DNA from: Flagellimonas_A sp039592695
GTDB taxonomy: Bacteria > Bacteroidota > Bacteroidia > Flavobacteriales > Flavobacteriaceae
NCBI RefSeq assembly: GCF_039592695.1
Contig: NZ_JBBUTK010000001.1
Span: 806,001 to 870,000 of the forward strand
Length of the DNA stretch: 64,000 bases
Direction: 5' to 3'
The notes under the pieces were generated by a model, which saw only the letters and a list, made by a program, of their open reading frames with translations, was not told the DNA's origin and searched no databases. Made by a program: the position numbers and the translations under genes. This document shows, piece after piece, positions 45,741 to 54,800 of the stretch; positions within the stretch are counted from its first letter, which is position 1, and the number at the start of each line of letters is the position of its first letter.

Positions 45741-45893
45741 CGTAAGTCAAAGGATTTTTGCAAAATTACTAAAAAACGATTAATCGTGCAATCAAAAAAA
45801 GTGGCTAAAAATTTTTAAATCCTCATTTTTGGAGCGATAAATATCATTTTTGTTAATTCTGTAACACAAATACAGTACTTTATTAAAGAATCC

Positions 45894-48758
45894 TCAAAAC
45901 CATTTGCGTGTGAAAAGCCCCGTTAATGTCTTGATATCCAAAGTGACTATAAAACGGATGCGCTCGCCATAATCACGCCTGGCAATTTCCCAGCCAATAT
46001 TTGAATAAACTGGAAAATAGAGCTCAAAATAGTCGGTGACCAAATTTAGCCTCACCCCAGAATCATAGTGAAAACGTGCATTCTCACCTCGGTCAGCTAT
46101 AAACCCAAGGTCACCATACAGTTCAACCCAACGCCATACATTGAAGCTGGCGTTCGTGGTGGCTATCCAATCACTGCCAAACTGGTCTTCAAACCGTGAC
46201 TTGAAGCCACCTTCGGCAATAATGATCTGTTGGCTGTAAATTCCTGAATCTTCCGACCTTCCCAAATAGCCCAAGTCAAATAGGTAATCGGTAGGGCGAT
46301 CAAGGGCAAAGCTGAAAAAATCAGAGTCTGTCTTGTTTCGAATAAACTTCCCCGCATAAAACCTTAGGTTCAACTGACGGTTGCTGGTGAACAACCTACG
46401 ATACTCCAGCTCCAATGCCAATTTGGTAAACTGGCTCGAATGCTGAAAGTCCAATAAAGATGACCGATAATTGACAATATCGTTCGTGCGGTTTTGGTAG
46501 CGTACGTTGAACACATTGTAATCGGGATTGTTTTCCAAATCCAAATCAATGGAATCATCGGTCAAGACCCCCTCATCAATACTTCTAAAAACATTTCGAT
46601 GTCTGATGAGCAACGACTGCCGTTTGTTCGAACGCAAGTCGTTCGGCCGCCAGCCGAAGCTTATTGCTGGTGTTATGGTTGTAAAACGTGAGTTTTCTTG
46701 AAAATGGGAAGTACTTCCGCCAATAAAATAATTGGAAACATAGAGTCCGCTTTTCCCGTGATATTTGCGATAACGAAAACTTGCACGGCCCACCAAAGTT
46801 CTTTCCAAAAATGAATAGGTCGGTGCAAAATCGTAGACAAAGGGGCGCTCTAAAAACGTCTTGTTGTAGATGCGTAATCCTGGGGTAATCCCGTCATAAA
46901 CATTGAAATTGGCAATGGGCACATAAAACACTTGATTGTAATACGGGTCCTCGGTGTCTTTAAAAAAGCGAAATTGCAGCTTTTTATTGCCTGAGAAAAA
47001 GCCATTCAACGTTTTCCAGTTATCACGTTGGTTAAACTCGGGTATTTTTTTGTCATAGTTCAAAACCAAGCGATCTTCACCATTTCTAGGAATGGTGAAT
47101 GTTCTTGTCGTATCAATGCCCGTGAACCAATACTGTGAAATGACGGAATCATTCTGAAGCCCAAAAAGTGAAATGGGTACTCTGGTGCCCCGCTTGTTTT
47201 TCAAAGTCAGGGTAATGGAGTCTTCCGTTTTTGAAACCTTTTTTATTTTGTAGTCTATTTTGTCTCGTGTGCTGACATATTCATTAAAAAACCAGTCGAT
47301 GTCATCATCGGTACAAAACTTGAGTGCCTGTTTAAAATCTGAGGTTTTTGTCTTTGGTTTGAGCCGATGAACCTTATAAAAATCAATAATGGTGCTGTCA
47401 ATGCGCTCTTTGCCCACATAATTGGCTAAATAGGCCAGCCCCAGCCCCGCTTTGTAGCGATTGGCAATTTTTTGGTTGAATACGATCAACGAATCATTTG
47501 GGGTGGTCAGAGCTTGGTCAATATTGCTCCGGGCCGATAGCATCTGTAAAAAATAATATTGCTCATTAAATCCCATTTCGGCCAGATGAAAACTGCGAAC
47601 ACCCCAAACATTGGCCAATTTGCCTATCAATTTTTGATCGGGATAATTCTCTTCAACGAACTTTATCATCAAATAATAGGCAATGGCATCATACACCCAT
47701 CTTTCTTTTCTTGGGTTCATGAACAAAGTTTCTCTCAGATATTTGTTGAGGGCAGTCTTTAGAAACATCATCTCAAACTGAAATTGTTCCTCATACGGTC
47801 GTATGAAAGAAGGAAGCTGGTTTAGACCGTATAATGGATTCTTGTTGTACTCCATGGTACTGACCTTCAGGTTGTCATGGGGGTAGTCTCCGAGGTTTTT
47901 CCTCATAAACCGTGCAATTTTTTCAATGGAAATTCCTTGGGAAGGCACATCGTATTTTTTTGCCTCTATATTTGAAGTGACCGTGAGGTGGGGTGTCACA
48001 TGCTTGGTAAATTCTTTTTCAGGAGTCAAGACTATATCGCAGTTTTTGCGGCTCGGTGCTTCTAAAATAGCCGACTGACCCTGAGGAAATCTAGCCACAT
48101 TCTGGTTTGCAAAATTAGAAGACAAGAACAGTTCTCTGGGAAAGATAAAATTGATACGAGTGTTGGTCACATCTGTATAGAGGTCATCCAGACCCTTGTT
48201 TGAATACAGCTGCCAGTCGCCGTCAAAAACTGCCGGGGTCAGGTACCAATCCTTTAAGTAGTAATACTGGTCACCATCATATCCGTAGCCGGTGAACTTG
48301 CTATCAGGTAATTGAATGTCATAAGTGAAAAAAATCTCAATGGCGGCATCTGGAGGCAAAGGCTCTGCGAGCTTAATACGAATGATGTCTTGGGCAGCGG
48401 TGCGCTCCCAGTCTAGACCTTCATACTTGCTGTTGACCACGCTTTTGATATGGGTGTGCCCGAACTCACGTCTATTTGCCAAGTGAAGGCTTCGGTTAAA
48501 GTCTTCGCCAAACCTTTTTGCCAAAGGGGTCGTGTTACTTGAGTAAGCGTGGTTCCAATCATTGAAATACAGCACATTGAGCGTTGATCCTGAGTTGTTT
48601 TTGTAGGTGAACCGTTGTTTGATCTCAATTTTTTTGGTTTCGCCGTCAAGTATCGCCGTCATTATATTTTTGTGCTGCGCAAAAGACGGTGCAGCAAAGA
48701 GGGCAAGAAGTGTCAAAACAAGACTGTGCGCAAGGTGATTTTTCAAAAGGAGGGACAA
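45894..48758 (-). CDS. M1-like domain fused to outer-membrane beta-barrel, zinc motif lost
   Basis: A 954-residue protein: signal peptide (residues 1-27), then about 500 residues with M1 aminopeptidase layout (N-terminal beta domain with 'IEIKQRFTYKNNSGSTLNVLYFNDW', a helical central domain), then a C-terminal half of amphipathic beta strands ending in a terminal Phe ('GLFTRKWF'), as expected for an outer-membrane barrel. The active-site HExxH is not present; the region equivalent to 'WLNEGFATYL' reads 'ERWVYDAIAYYLMIKF'. It is probably a non-catalytic, barrel-anchored descendant of a surface peptidase. It follows the LOG gene by 2 bp and belongs to the uvrA transcription unit. Function unknown. 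Confidence 0.78.
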   Translation of the reverse strand: MSLLLKNHLAHSLVLTLLALFAAPSFAQHKNIMTAILDGETKKIEIKQRFTYKNNSGSTLNVLYFNDWNHAYSSNTTPLAKRFGEDFNRSLHLANRREFGHTHIKSVVNSKYEGLDWERTAAQDIIRIKLAEPLPPDAAIEIFFTYDIQLPDSKFTGYGYDGDQYYYLKDWYLTPAVFDGDWQLYSNKGLDDLYTDVTNTRINFIFPRELFLSSNFANQNVARFPQGQSAILEAPSRKNCDIVLTPEKEFTKHVTPHLTVTSNIEAKKYDVPSQGISIEKIARFMRKNLGDYPHDNLKVSTMEYNKNPLYGLNQLPSFIRPYEEQFQFEMMFLKTALNKYLRETLFMNPRKERWVYDAIAYYLMIKFVEENYPDQKLIGKLANVWGVRSFHLAEMGFNEQYYFLQMLSARSNIDQALTTPNDSLIVFNQKIANRYKAGLGLAYLANYVGKERIDSTIIDFYKVHRLKPKTKTSDFKQALKFCTDDDIDWFFNEYVSTRDKIDYKIKKVSKTEDSITLTLKNKRGTRVPISLFGLQNDSVISQYWFTGIDTTRTFTIPRNGEDRLVLNYDKKIPEFNQRDNWKTLNGFFSGNKKLQFRFFKDTEDPYYNQVFYVPIANFNVYDGITPGLRIYNKTFLERPFVYDFAPTYSFLERTLVGRASFRYRKYHGKSGLYVSNYFIGGSTSHFQENSRFTTITPAISFGWRPNDLRSNKRQSLLIRHRNVFRSIDEGVLTDDSIDLDLENNPDYNVFNVRYQNRTNDIVNYRSSLLDFQHSSQFTKLALELEYRRLFTSNRQLNLRFYAGKFIRNKTDSDFFSFALDRPTDYLFDLGYLGRSEDSGIYSQQIIIAEGGFKSRFEDQFGSDWIATTNASFNVWRWVELYGDLGFIADRGENARFHYDSGVRLNLVTDYFELYFPVYSNIGWEIARRDYGERIRFIVTLDIKTLTGLFTRKWF

Positions 48759-48760
48759 TT

Positions 48761-49447
48761 TTAAAAGTTCGGACTCAAATCGCGGCTCTTATAGAAGCTG
48801 TCGATGATTTCAACCACATCGTCTGCAGAGTCCACCAGTTTAAAGAGGTCAAGGTCAGTGGCGCTGATGTTTTTTGCTTCGAGCAGGGTGTCGCGTATCC
48901 AATCTACCAATCCCTTCCAAAACTCCGTGCCGACCAAAACAATGGGAAATCTGTGTATCTTCTGTGTTTGGATGAGCGTCATCGCTTCAAAGAGTTCATC
49001 CAACGTGCCAAATCCACCGGGTAGTACTACAAAACCCTGTGAATATTTGACGAACATGACCTTTCGCACAAAGAAATAGTCAAAATCCAAACTCTTGTCG
49101 GCATCAATATAGGGATTATCATGTTGTTCAAACGGTAAATCAATGTTGAGCCCGACGGAAATACCGCCAGCTTGGTTCGCCCCACGGTTACCAGCTTCCA
49201 TAATACCGGGACCACCACCCGTGATAACACCATAGCCCGCTTCGGCCAGTTTTTTTGAAACATCAACGGCCAAATCGTAATATTTCTCACCTTTTTTGGT
49301 GCGTGCCGAACCAAAAATAGAAACACACGGTCCAATGGCACTCATTTTTTCAAAGCCGGTGACAAACTCGCCCATAATCTTGAATATGGCCCATGAGTCG
49401 TTCGTCTTGATCTCATTCCATCCCTTGTGGTGTTGTTCTTTCCTCAT
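48761..49447 (-). CDS. LOG-family (TIGR00730) Rossmann protein
   Basis: A 228-residue protein with the LOG motifs 'GGGPGIMEAGNRGA' and 'VVLPGGFGTLDELFEA' (PGGxGTxxE). Family members release cytokinin bases from nucleotide monophosphates or act on other nucleotide 5'-monophosphates. It sits 7 bp after uvrA and 2 bp before the M1/barrel gene, so all three are one transcription unit. Confidence 0.9.
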   Translation of the reverse strand: MRKEQHHKGWNEIKTNDSWAIFKIMGEFVTGFEKMSAIGPCVSIFGSARTKKGEKYYDLAVDVSKKLAEAGYGVITGGGPGIMEAGNRGANQAGGISVGLNIDLPFEQHDNPYIDADKSLDFDYFFVRKVMFVKYSQGFVVLPGGFGTLDELFEAMTLIQTQKIHRFPIVLVGTEFWKGLVDWIRDTLLEAKNISATDLDLFKLVDSADDVVEIIDSFYKSRDLSPNF

Positions 49448-49454
49448 AATTGTA

Positions 49455-52316
49455 TCATACGGCCTTGGCCATTGTCTTTTTTGATGCTTCCAATTCTTTT
49501 TTCAAGAACTTTGCAGTGTAGCTCTTGGTGTCTTTGGCCACTGCTTCAGGAGAACCTTCCGCAACAATCATTCCACCGCTACGACCCCCCTCATAACCAA
49601 TGTCAATGATGTGGTCCATCATTTTGATGACATCCATGTTGTGCTCGATGACCAATACTGTATTGCCTTTGTCAACCAAGCGGTTCAAAACTTCCATTAA
49701 GACCCGGATATCTTCAAAATGGAGGCCCGTGGTAGGCTCGTCAAGAATGTAGAAGGTGTTGCCGGTATCTCTTTTGGACAGTTCAGTGGCCAATTTGACC
49801 CGTTGTGCCTCACCGCCCGAAAGCGTGGTGGATTGCTGCCCCAAACGAATATAGCCCAACCCCACATCTTTGATTGTCTTCAATTTTCTATGGATTTTGG
49901 GAATGTTCTCAAAGAAATTCACAGCTTCATTGATGGTCATTTCCAAAACATCGGCAATGGATTTACCTTTGTAGCGTATCTCCAGTGTCTCTCGGTTGAA
50001 ACGTTTGCCATTGCAGGTTTCACATTCAACATAGACATCGGGAAGAAAATTCATTTCAATGACTTTCAGCCCCCCGCCTTGGCAAGTTTCACACCTACCG
50101 CCCTGCACATTAAAGCTGAATCGCCCCGGTTTGTAGCCCCTGATTGTTGCCTCTGTCGTTTTTGCGAACAAAGAGCGTATTTCACTGAAGACACCTGTGT
50201 AAGTTGCGGGATTCGACCTTGGGGTGCGACCGATGGGAGATTGGTTGATGTCAATCACCTTGTCAATATGGTCAAGCCCCGTAATTCTTTTGTAAGGCAT
50301 CGGTTTTCTGACGCCATTGAAATAATGGGCGTTCATGATGGGGTAGAGCGTTTCGTTGATTAATGTTGACTTACCACTGCCAGACACCCCTGTGACCCCA
50401 ATCATCTTGCCCAAAGGAAATGTGGCCGTGACATTCTTTAAATTGTGCCCGGTGCAACCAGAAAGCACAATTTTTTTACCGCTGCCCTTTCGACGTTTTT
50501 CAGGGATGGAGATTTCTTTTTCACCAGTAATATAGTCAGCAGTCAAGGTGTGATGATTCTGAAGGTTTTCCGGCGTCCCTTCAGAAATGATTTCACCACC
50601 ATACCTTCCTGCCCTCGGACCAATGTCAATCACATGGTCTGCCGATTCAATCATATCGCGGTCATGTTCGACAACGATGACGGAATTGCCGATGTCACGA
50701 AGCGATTCCAAAGAACGGATGAGTCGTTCGTTGTCACGCTGGTGCAGTCCGATACTGGGTTCATCCAAAATATAGAGCACGCCGACCAATTGCGATCCGA
50801 TTTGTGTTGCCAAGCGGATGCGTTGGGCCTCACCGCCCGAGAGTGACTTTGAGCTTCTATTGAGTGAAAGGTAATCCAATCCTACATCCAAAAGAAAACC
50901 AATACGAGCTTTGATTTCTTTAAGAATTTCTTCGGCAATCTTTTTTTGGTTGTCGGATAAGCGTTCAAAAAGACCTTCAAAAAAGGTGGCCAGTTCTGCA
51001 ATGTCCATCTCGACCAACTCGGCAATATTTTTGTCGGCCACTTTGAAGTACAGCGATTCTTTTCGCAACCGGGAACCTTCACAGGTTGGGCACTTGATTT
51101 TATCCATATACTCCTTGGCCCATCTGCGTATTGAGGTAGAATTGGCCTCTTCAAACTGGGTCTTGATAAAATTGCTGATGCCTTCGTAGTCAATGGTGTA
51201 ATTGCGTTTCACCCCAAGGCTCTTTGATTCTACGGTAAAACTATCCTTTCCGCCATGAAGGATGACCTCCATCGCTTCTTTTGGAATCTTAGAAATGGGG
51301 TCGGCGAAATCAAAATCATAGCGCTGTGCAATGGTCTCCAATTGCTTGAAGGCCCATGATTTTTTGTATTCCCCCAAAGGGGCGATGCCACCTGTTTTGA
51401 TGGACAGTTTTTTATTTGGAAATATTTTTTTCTCATTTACCTCATACACATGGCCCAAGCCGTTGCAATGTGGACACATGCCTTTTGGTGAGTTGAATGA
51501 AAAGGTATTCGGCTCAGGTGTAGGGTAAGAGATACCCGTCGTCGGGCACATCAGGTCACGACTGAAGTATCGGGGCACACTTTCACCTTCTTCCAAAACC
51601 ATGAGCACATTGTTGCCGCTGTACATGGCGGTATTGATGGTCTCGTTCAAGCGTTTGTCCAACTCTTCGCTTTCGGTAACTTTTAAGCGGTCGATGACAA
51701 TCTCGATGTCGTGAGTCTTATAACGGTCGACCTTCATTCCTTTGGTAATGTCAACAATATCACCATCGACACGAACTTTCACAAAGCCCTGTTTGCCAAT
51801 CTGTTCAAAGAGTTCACGGTAATGCCCTTTACGGGATTTCACCACCGGTGCCAGCACATTGATTTTTTTGCCTTGGTAGGCCTCAATAATGAGCTTTTTG
51901 ATTTGCTCATCACCATAGCTGACCATTTTTTCGCCCGTATTGTAACTGTAGGCATCTCCTGCACGGGCAAAAAGCAACCGCAAAAAATCATAGACCTCGG
52001 TAATCGTGCCCACGGTGGAGCGAGGGGATTTTGAGGTCGTCTTTTGTTCAATGGCGATAACTGGGGAGAGGCCGTCAATTTTGTCGACATCAGGTCGCTC
52101 GAGGCCACCCAAAAACTGGCGGGCATAGGCCGAAAAGGTCTCAATATACCGACGTTGGCCCTCGGCGTAGATGGTGTCGAACGCCAAGGAAGATTTGCCG
52201 CTGCCCGAAAGCCCGGTAATGACCACGAGCTTTTCGCGGGGTATGGTGACATCGATATTTTTGAGGTTGTGAACGCGGGCACCGCGGACTTCAATATTTT
52301 CTTCGTAGTTAATCAT
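49455..52316 (-). CDS. uvrA: Excinuclease ABC subunit A
   Basis: A 953-residue UvrA with two ABC modules: first Walker A 'TGLSGSGKSSLAFDT', second 'TGVSGSGKSTLINET', with ABC signatures 'LSGGEAQRIRLATQIG' and 'LSGGEAQRVKLATELS'. The second zinc module is complete ('GRCETCQGGG'...'CETCNGKRF'); the first lacks one cysteine (CPTTG...CPHC), which is usual in Bacteroidota. It recognises bulky DNA lesions in nucleotide excision repair. The ATG at 52316 is preferred to an in-frame upstream start at 52340. A palindrome similar to the repressor operators of the 57-kb locus lies 45 bp upstream. Confidence 0.96.
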   Translation of the reverse strand: MINYEENIEVRGARVHNLKNIDVTIPREKLVVITGLSGSGKSSLAFDTIYAEGQRRYIETFSAYARQFLGGLERPDVDKIDGLSPVIAIEQKTTSKSPRSTVGTITEVYDFLRLLFARAGDAYSYNTGEKMVSYGDEQIKKLIIEAYQGKKINVLAPVVKSRKGHYRELFEQIGKQGFVKVRVDGDIVDITKGMKVDRYKTHDIEIVIDRLKVTESEELDKRLNETINTAMYSGNNVLMVLEEGESVPRYFSRDLMCPTTGISYPTPEPNTFSFNSPKGMCPHCNGLGHVYEVNEKKIFPNKKLSIKTGGIAPLGEYKKSWAFKQLETIAQRYDFDFADPISKIPKEAMEVILHGGKDSFTVESKSLGVKRNYTIDYEGISNFIKTQFEEANSTSIRRWAKEYMDKIKCPTCEGSRLRKESLYFKVADKNIAELVEMDIAELATFFEGLFERLSDNQKKIAEEILKEIKARIGFLLDVGLDYLSLNRSSKSLSGGEAQRIRLATQIGSQLVGVLYILDEPSIGLHQRDNERLIRSLESLRDIGNSVIVVEHDRDMIESADHVIDIGPRAGRYGGEIISEGTPENLQNHHTLTADYITGEKEISIPEKRRKGSGKKIVLSGCTGHNLKNVTATFPLGKMIGVTGVSGSGKSTLINETLYPIMNAHYFNGVRKPMPYKRITGLDHIDKVIDINQSPIGRTPRSNPATYTGVFSEIRSLFAKTTEATIRGYKPGRFSFNVQGGRCETCQGGGLKVIEMNFLPDVYVECETCNGKRFNRETLEIRYKGKSIADVLEMTINEAVNFFENIPKIHRKLKTIKDVGLGYIRLGQQSTTLSGGEAQRVKLATELSKRDTGNTFYILDEPTTGLHFEDIRVLMEVLNRLVDKGNTVLVIEHNMDVIKMMDHIIDIGYEGGRSGGMIVAEGSPEAVAKDTKSYTAKFLKKELEASKKTMAKAV

Positions 52317-52360
52317 AGCACAAGATGCTAAAATACGCAATTGCCGCTTAAAAAGGAAGC

Positions 52361-52375
52361 TGGATTATATTTCCA
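52361..52375 (-). promoter_or_regulatory. Operator-like palindrome upstream of uvrA
   Basis: TGGATTATATTTCCA contains the same half-sites (TGGAWWTA/TTTCCA) as the four operators at 57240-57316, but with two extra central bases (15 bp instead of 13). It lies 45 bp before the uvrA start. Binding by the same regulator is possible but not shown. Confidence 0.35.
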
Positions 52376-52408
52376 ATTTGTTAAGTGATGGTTTATTTTT
52401 GGTCTGTC

Positions 52409-52428
52409 ATTCCTGCGGAAGCAGGAAT
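52409..52428. repeat. Family-B palindromic repeat
   Basis: ATTCCTGC and GCAGGAAT form a perfect 8-bp stem with the loop GGAA, preceded by GTC. A second stem, CTTCCGC/GCGGAAG with loop CTTT, follows at 52441-52458. Both lie between uvrA and the Tudor-like gene, in the leader of the latter. Confidence 0.75.
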
Positions 52429-52481
52429 CTGTTGTGAAGTCTTCCGCCTTTGCGGAAGAGGAAATTAAATATTCTTGATTC

Positions 52482-53006
52482 ATGAAACTACTAGGTATAG
52501 GTTCTCGCATTGACCACCCTGAATATGGCAAGGGTGTGGTCACCAACGTCTCTAACAAACATTATTGGGTCACTTTTATTGACAACGGACTCGAAACCAT
52601 TGACTTGGACTCTGAATTTGAGGTCATCGAAGCGTCAGAGGATGATTTAGACACTGTCAGTCTTTTTGATGTGGAACGTTCATTGGTCGAAATTCTACAA
52701 AAATGGAGCGACACCCATGAAAAAGTAGCCATCGCGGACAAGTGGAAAGGTGGCAAATTGATTTTAGAACCCGGTGACAACCTCGCCAATAAAGAAATGC
52801 CCATTGAAACCTTTTTTCATAAAATTGTGATGGTTCGCGACCGTATTCGGGTCATGGAACAAAAAATCAACAGCAGTAAAAATTTGGATGATTCTGAAAA
52901 GGTTGACCTACAACAATACATCACCCGAATCTATGGCTCATTGACCAGTTTTAATGTGTTGTTTAAAAATGAGAGTGACCGATTTGTGGGGGAGCGGAGT
53001 AAATGA
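52482..53006 (+). CDS. Tudor-like domain protein of unknown function
   Basis: A 174-residue protein. The first 50 residues ('GIGSRIDHPEYGKGVVTNV...WVTFIDNGLETI') have the same pattern as the C-terminal Tudor-like, RNA-polymerase-binding domain of UvrD/PcrA ('GSLVNHTRFGRGKVLKI' in the gene at 35928-38255). The rest is charged and helical ('SLVEILQKWSDTHEKVAIADKW', 'MVRDRIRVMEQKINSSKNL') and may form a coiled coil. No catalytic motif is visible. The stop overlaps the ATG of the AraC-type gene by four bases. Confidence 0.75.
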   Translation: MKLLGIGSRIDHPEYGKGVVTNVSNKHYWVTFIDNGLETIDLDSEFEVIEASEDDLDTVSLFDVERSLVEILQKWSDTHEKVAIADKWKGGKLILEPGDNLANKEMPIETFFHKIVMVRDRIRVMEQKINSSKNLDDSEKVDLQQYITRIYGSLTSFNVLFKNESDRFVGERSK

Positions 53007-53863
53007 AAGTAGATTTTCTTCGAAAAAAGTATGACAGAGAGCTGCTCATCGATTGTTTTGAGATGCGCGAGAATCTCAATGTCAATAAGTCTACACAACC
53101 TTTTTGGGTTACGTTTTACGAAATTATCTTTTTTACTTCAGGTTTTGGGGAGTTCCGAATTGATGAAGAAATAGTCTCCTTTAAGAAAGGAACGGTCTTG
53201 TTGCTTCCTCCCAACAAATGGCGGCAATGGCTTCACCTCTCTGACGATACCGATGCTTTGTTCTTGATTTTTGAGGAGGAATTTATTTCCAGGTTCTTTA
53301 ATGATGCGCTCTACTTGTACCGCTTTGCTTATTTCTACAATACAGACACTCCTTCTTATGTAAACCTTACAGATTGTGAAATGGGTGTGATGTCACAAAA
53401 ATTAATGGAAGTACAACAAGAACTAAAAAGCCTGAAAGACGATAGTAGGCATTTTCTACGGGCACTGCTATATTATATTTTGATTCAACTGAATCGTGAG
53501 TACCAAACTGCCCATTCAATTTCAAAAACGTTTTATAGAGAACAATTGGTGCTTCAATTCCGGAAGTTGTTGGAAAAGCATATAATTGAAAAACAGCGAG
53601 TTGTAGATTATGCCCAGCTGTTGCAGGTGAGTACGTCACATTTGAACAAAAAGCTCAAGCTATTTTTGGGAAAGAATTGTTCTGAGCTTATCAAAGAACG
53701 CTTACTGCTAGAAATCAAAAAGCAATTATTGTTTTCAAAAAAGACCATTAGCGAAATCAGTTATGGCCTCAACTTTTCAGAGCCTTCAAACTTCAATCGT
53801 TTTTTTCATACGATGACAAAAATGACCCCGAAGCAGTTTCGACTCGAAAATGACAATTCTTAG
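53003..53863 (+). CDS. AraC-family transcriptional regulator
   Basis: A 286-residue protein: an N-terminal cupin-like ligand domain ('ITFTSGFGEFRIDEEIVSFKKGTVLLLPPNKWRQW' region, residues about 40-90) and a C-terminal AraC double helix-turn-helix ('VVDYAQLLQVSTSHLNKKLKLFLGKNCSELIKERLLLEIKKQL', then 'ISEISYGLNFSEPSNFNRFFHTMTKMTPKQFRLE'). It shares four bases with the preceding gene. Its likely target is the SnoaL-like gene that starts 67 bp downstream, but no binding site was found. Confidence 0.9.
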   Translation: MKVDFLRKKYDRELLIDCFEMRENLNVNKSTQPFWVTFYEIIFFTSGFGEFRIDEEIVSFKKGTVLLLPPNKWRQWLHLSDDTDALFLIFEEEFISRFFNDALYLYRFAYFYNTDTPSYVNLTDCEMGVMSQKLMEVQQELKSLKDDSRHFLRALLYYILIQLNREYQTAHSISKTFYREQLVLQFRKLLEKHIIEKQRVVDYAQLLQVSTSHLNKKLKLFLGKNCSELIKERLLLEIKKQLLFSKKTISEISYGLNFSEPSNFNRFFHTMTKMTPKQFRLENDNS

Positions 53864-53930
53864 TCTAAATTGATAATCCTTCTCCACGTTTAGATCATCA
53901 ACTTTGTGTACATAATCTAAATCACTAAAG

Positions 53931-54473
53931 ATGAAATCATTAATCTATACTGCTGCTTTGGCCTTGTTGGTATCTTGTAATACGGTTGATGCCCAAAAAG
54001 TGGCTGAAAAAGCAGTTGAGAAACACAAACAAATGAAAGGTATGGAAAAAGAGAACCTGAAAGAACTCGTGCAAAAGTTCTACGACCAATTAAGTAATCC
54101 CAACAATGTGAACGCTCATGCTTTATCACAGGAATATATGGCAGACGATTGGTTGTCAACCCCACAACCGTTGGGTGGCCCTGGCCGTCAAGGGTTTTTA
54201 AACACCTTGGCCGCATTTGGCGGCATGATTCCTGATTTGAACTGGGCAGTGCAAGAAATGTTGGTCGATGGCAATCGGGTAATCGTTCGCAGTATCGCCT
54301 CGGGCACTCCCAACTCACCCGAGGGACATTTCTTTGGTGCCCCCACCGATGGCAGCAAAAAGTTCGAGATTATGACCATCGACGTGCATACCGTTGAAGA
54401 TGGTAAAATGGTACGTTCGTACCATGTTGAGGATTGGGCCACTGCGATACAGCAGGTTTCAAATCAAGAGTAA
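53931..54473 (+). CDS. SnoaL-like (NTF2-fold) lipoprotein
   Basis: A 180-residue protein with a short lipoprotein signal ending 'LLVSC' (Cys at residue 16). The body fits the SnoaL/ester-cyclase group of the NTF2 fold: 'VQKFYDQLSNPNN', 'DDWLSTPQPLGGPGRQGFLNTLAAFGGMIPDLNWAVQEML' and 'DGKMVRSYHVEDWATAIQQ'. Whether it is an enzyme or a binding protein cannot be told. A strong terminator hairpin follows. Confidence 0.82.
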   Translation: MKSLIYTAALALLVSCNTVDAQKVAEKAVEKHKQMKGMEKENLKELVQKFYDQLSNPNNVNAHALSQEYMADDWLSTPQPLGGPGRQGFLNTLAAFGGMIPDLNWAVQEMLVDGNRVIVRSIASGTPNSPEGHFFGAPTDGSKKFEIMTIDVHTVEDGKMVRSYHVEDWATAIQQVSNQE

Positions 54474-54501
54474 TTCAAAATCGGGCGAAAATAATCGTCT
54501 T

Positions 54502-54531
54502 AGAAGGGGGCTGTCTAGACAGCCCCCTTCT
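54502..54531. terminator. Strong palindromic terminator hairpin after SnoaL-like gene
   Basis: Positions 54502-54531 form a perfect 30-bp palindrome (AGAAGGGGGCTGTCT and its complement). Being fully symmetrical, it could end transcripts from either side. Confidence 0.8.
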
Positions 54532-54652
54532 TCTCGCATAAATACCTTTTGAATGATTCCCCATTTGAAGAGCCTGTCCCCGCACTTGATGCGAGAGGGC
54601 AGTCCGTATTTGCGAACTGGTGGTGTCACACCGTTACACTTATTTATTTACT

Positions 54653-54705
54653 AACACCCCTGCAATCCGCCTCTGGCGGATTGGCTGTCCCCTCAAGGGG
54701 ACAAT
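54653..54705 (-). repeat. Family-A modular palindromic repeat, inverted
   Basis: On the minus strand: GTCCCCTTGAGGGGACAG, inner hairpin AATCCGCCAGAGGCGGATT, spare arm CAGGGGTGTT. The outer parts match 14911-14964, the inner part matches 18400-18446. Confidence 0.85.
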
Positions 54706-54800
54706 CAGACCCCTCCGTCTTCTCCACCGATGGTGGAGAAAACACCTCCCTTTGTCCTTCGACTGCGTTCAGGATGACAAAAGGGGTGAGCTATTTTATT

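Noticed and set aside
49719..50363. Plus-strand open frame opposite uvrA (214 codons)
   Set aside because: Antisense to the second ABC module of uvrA; no independent support.
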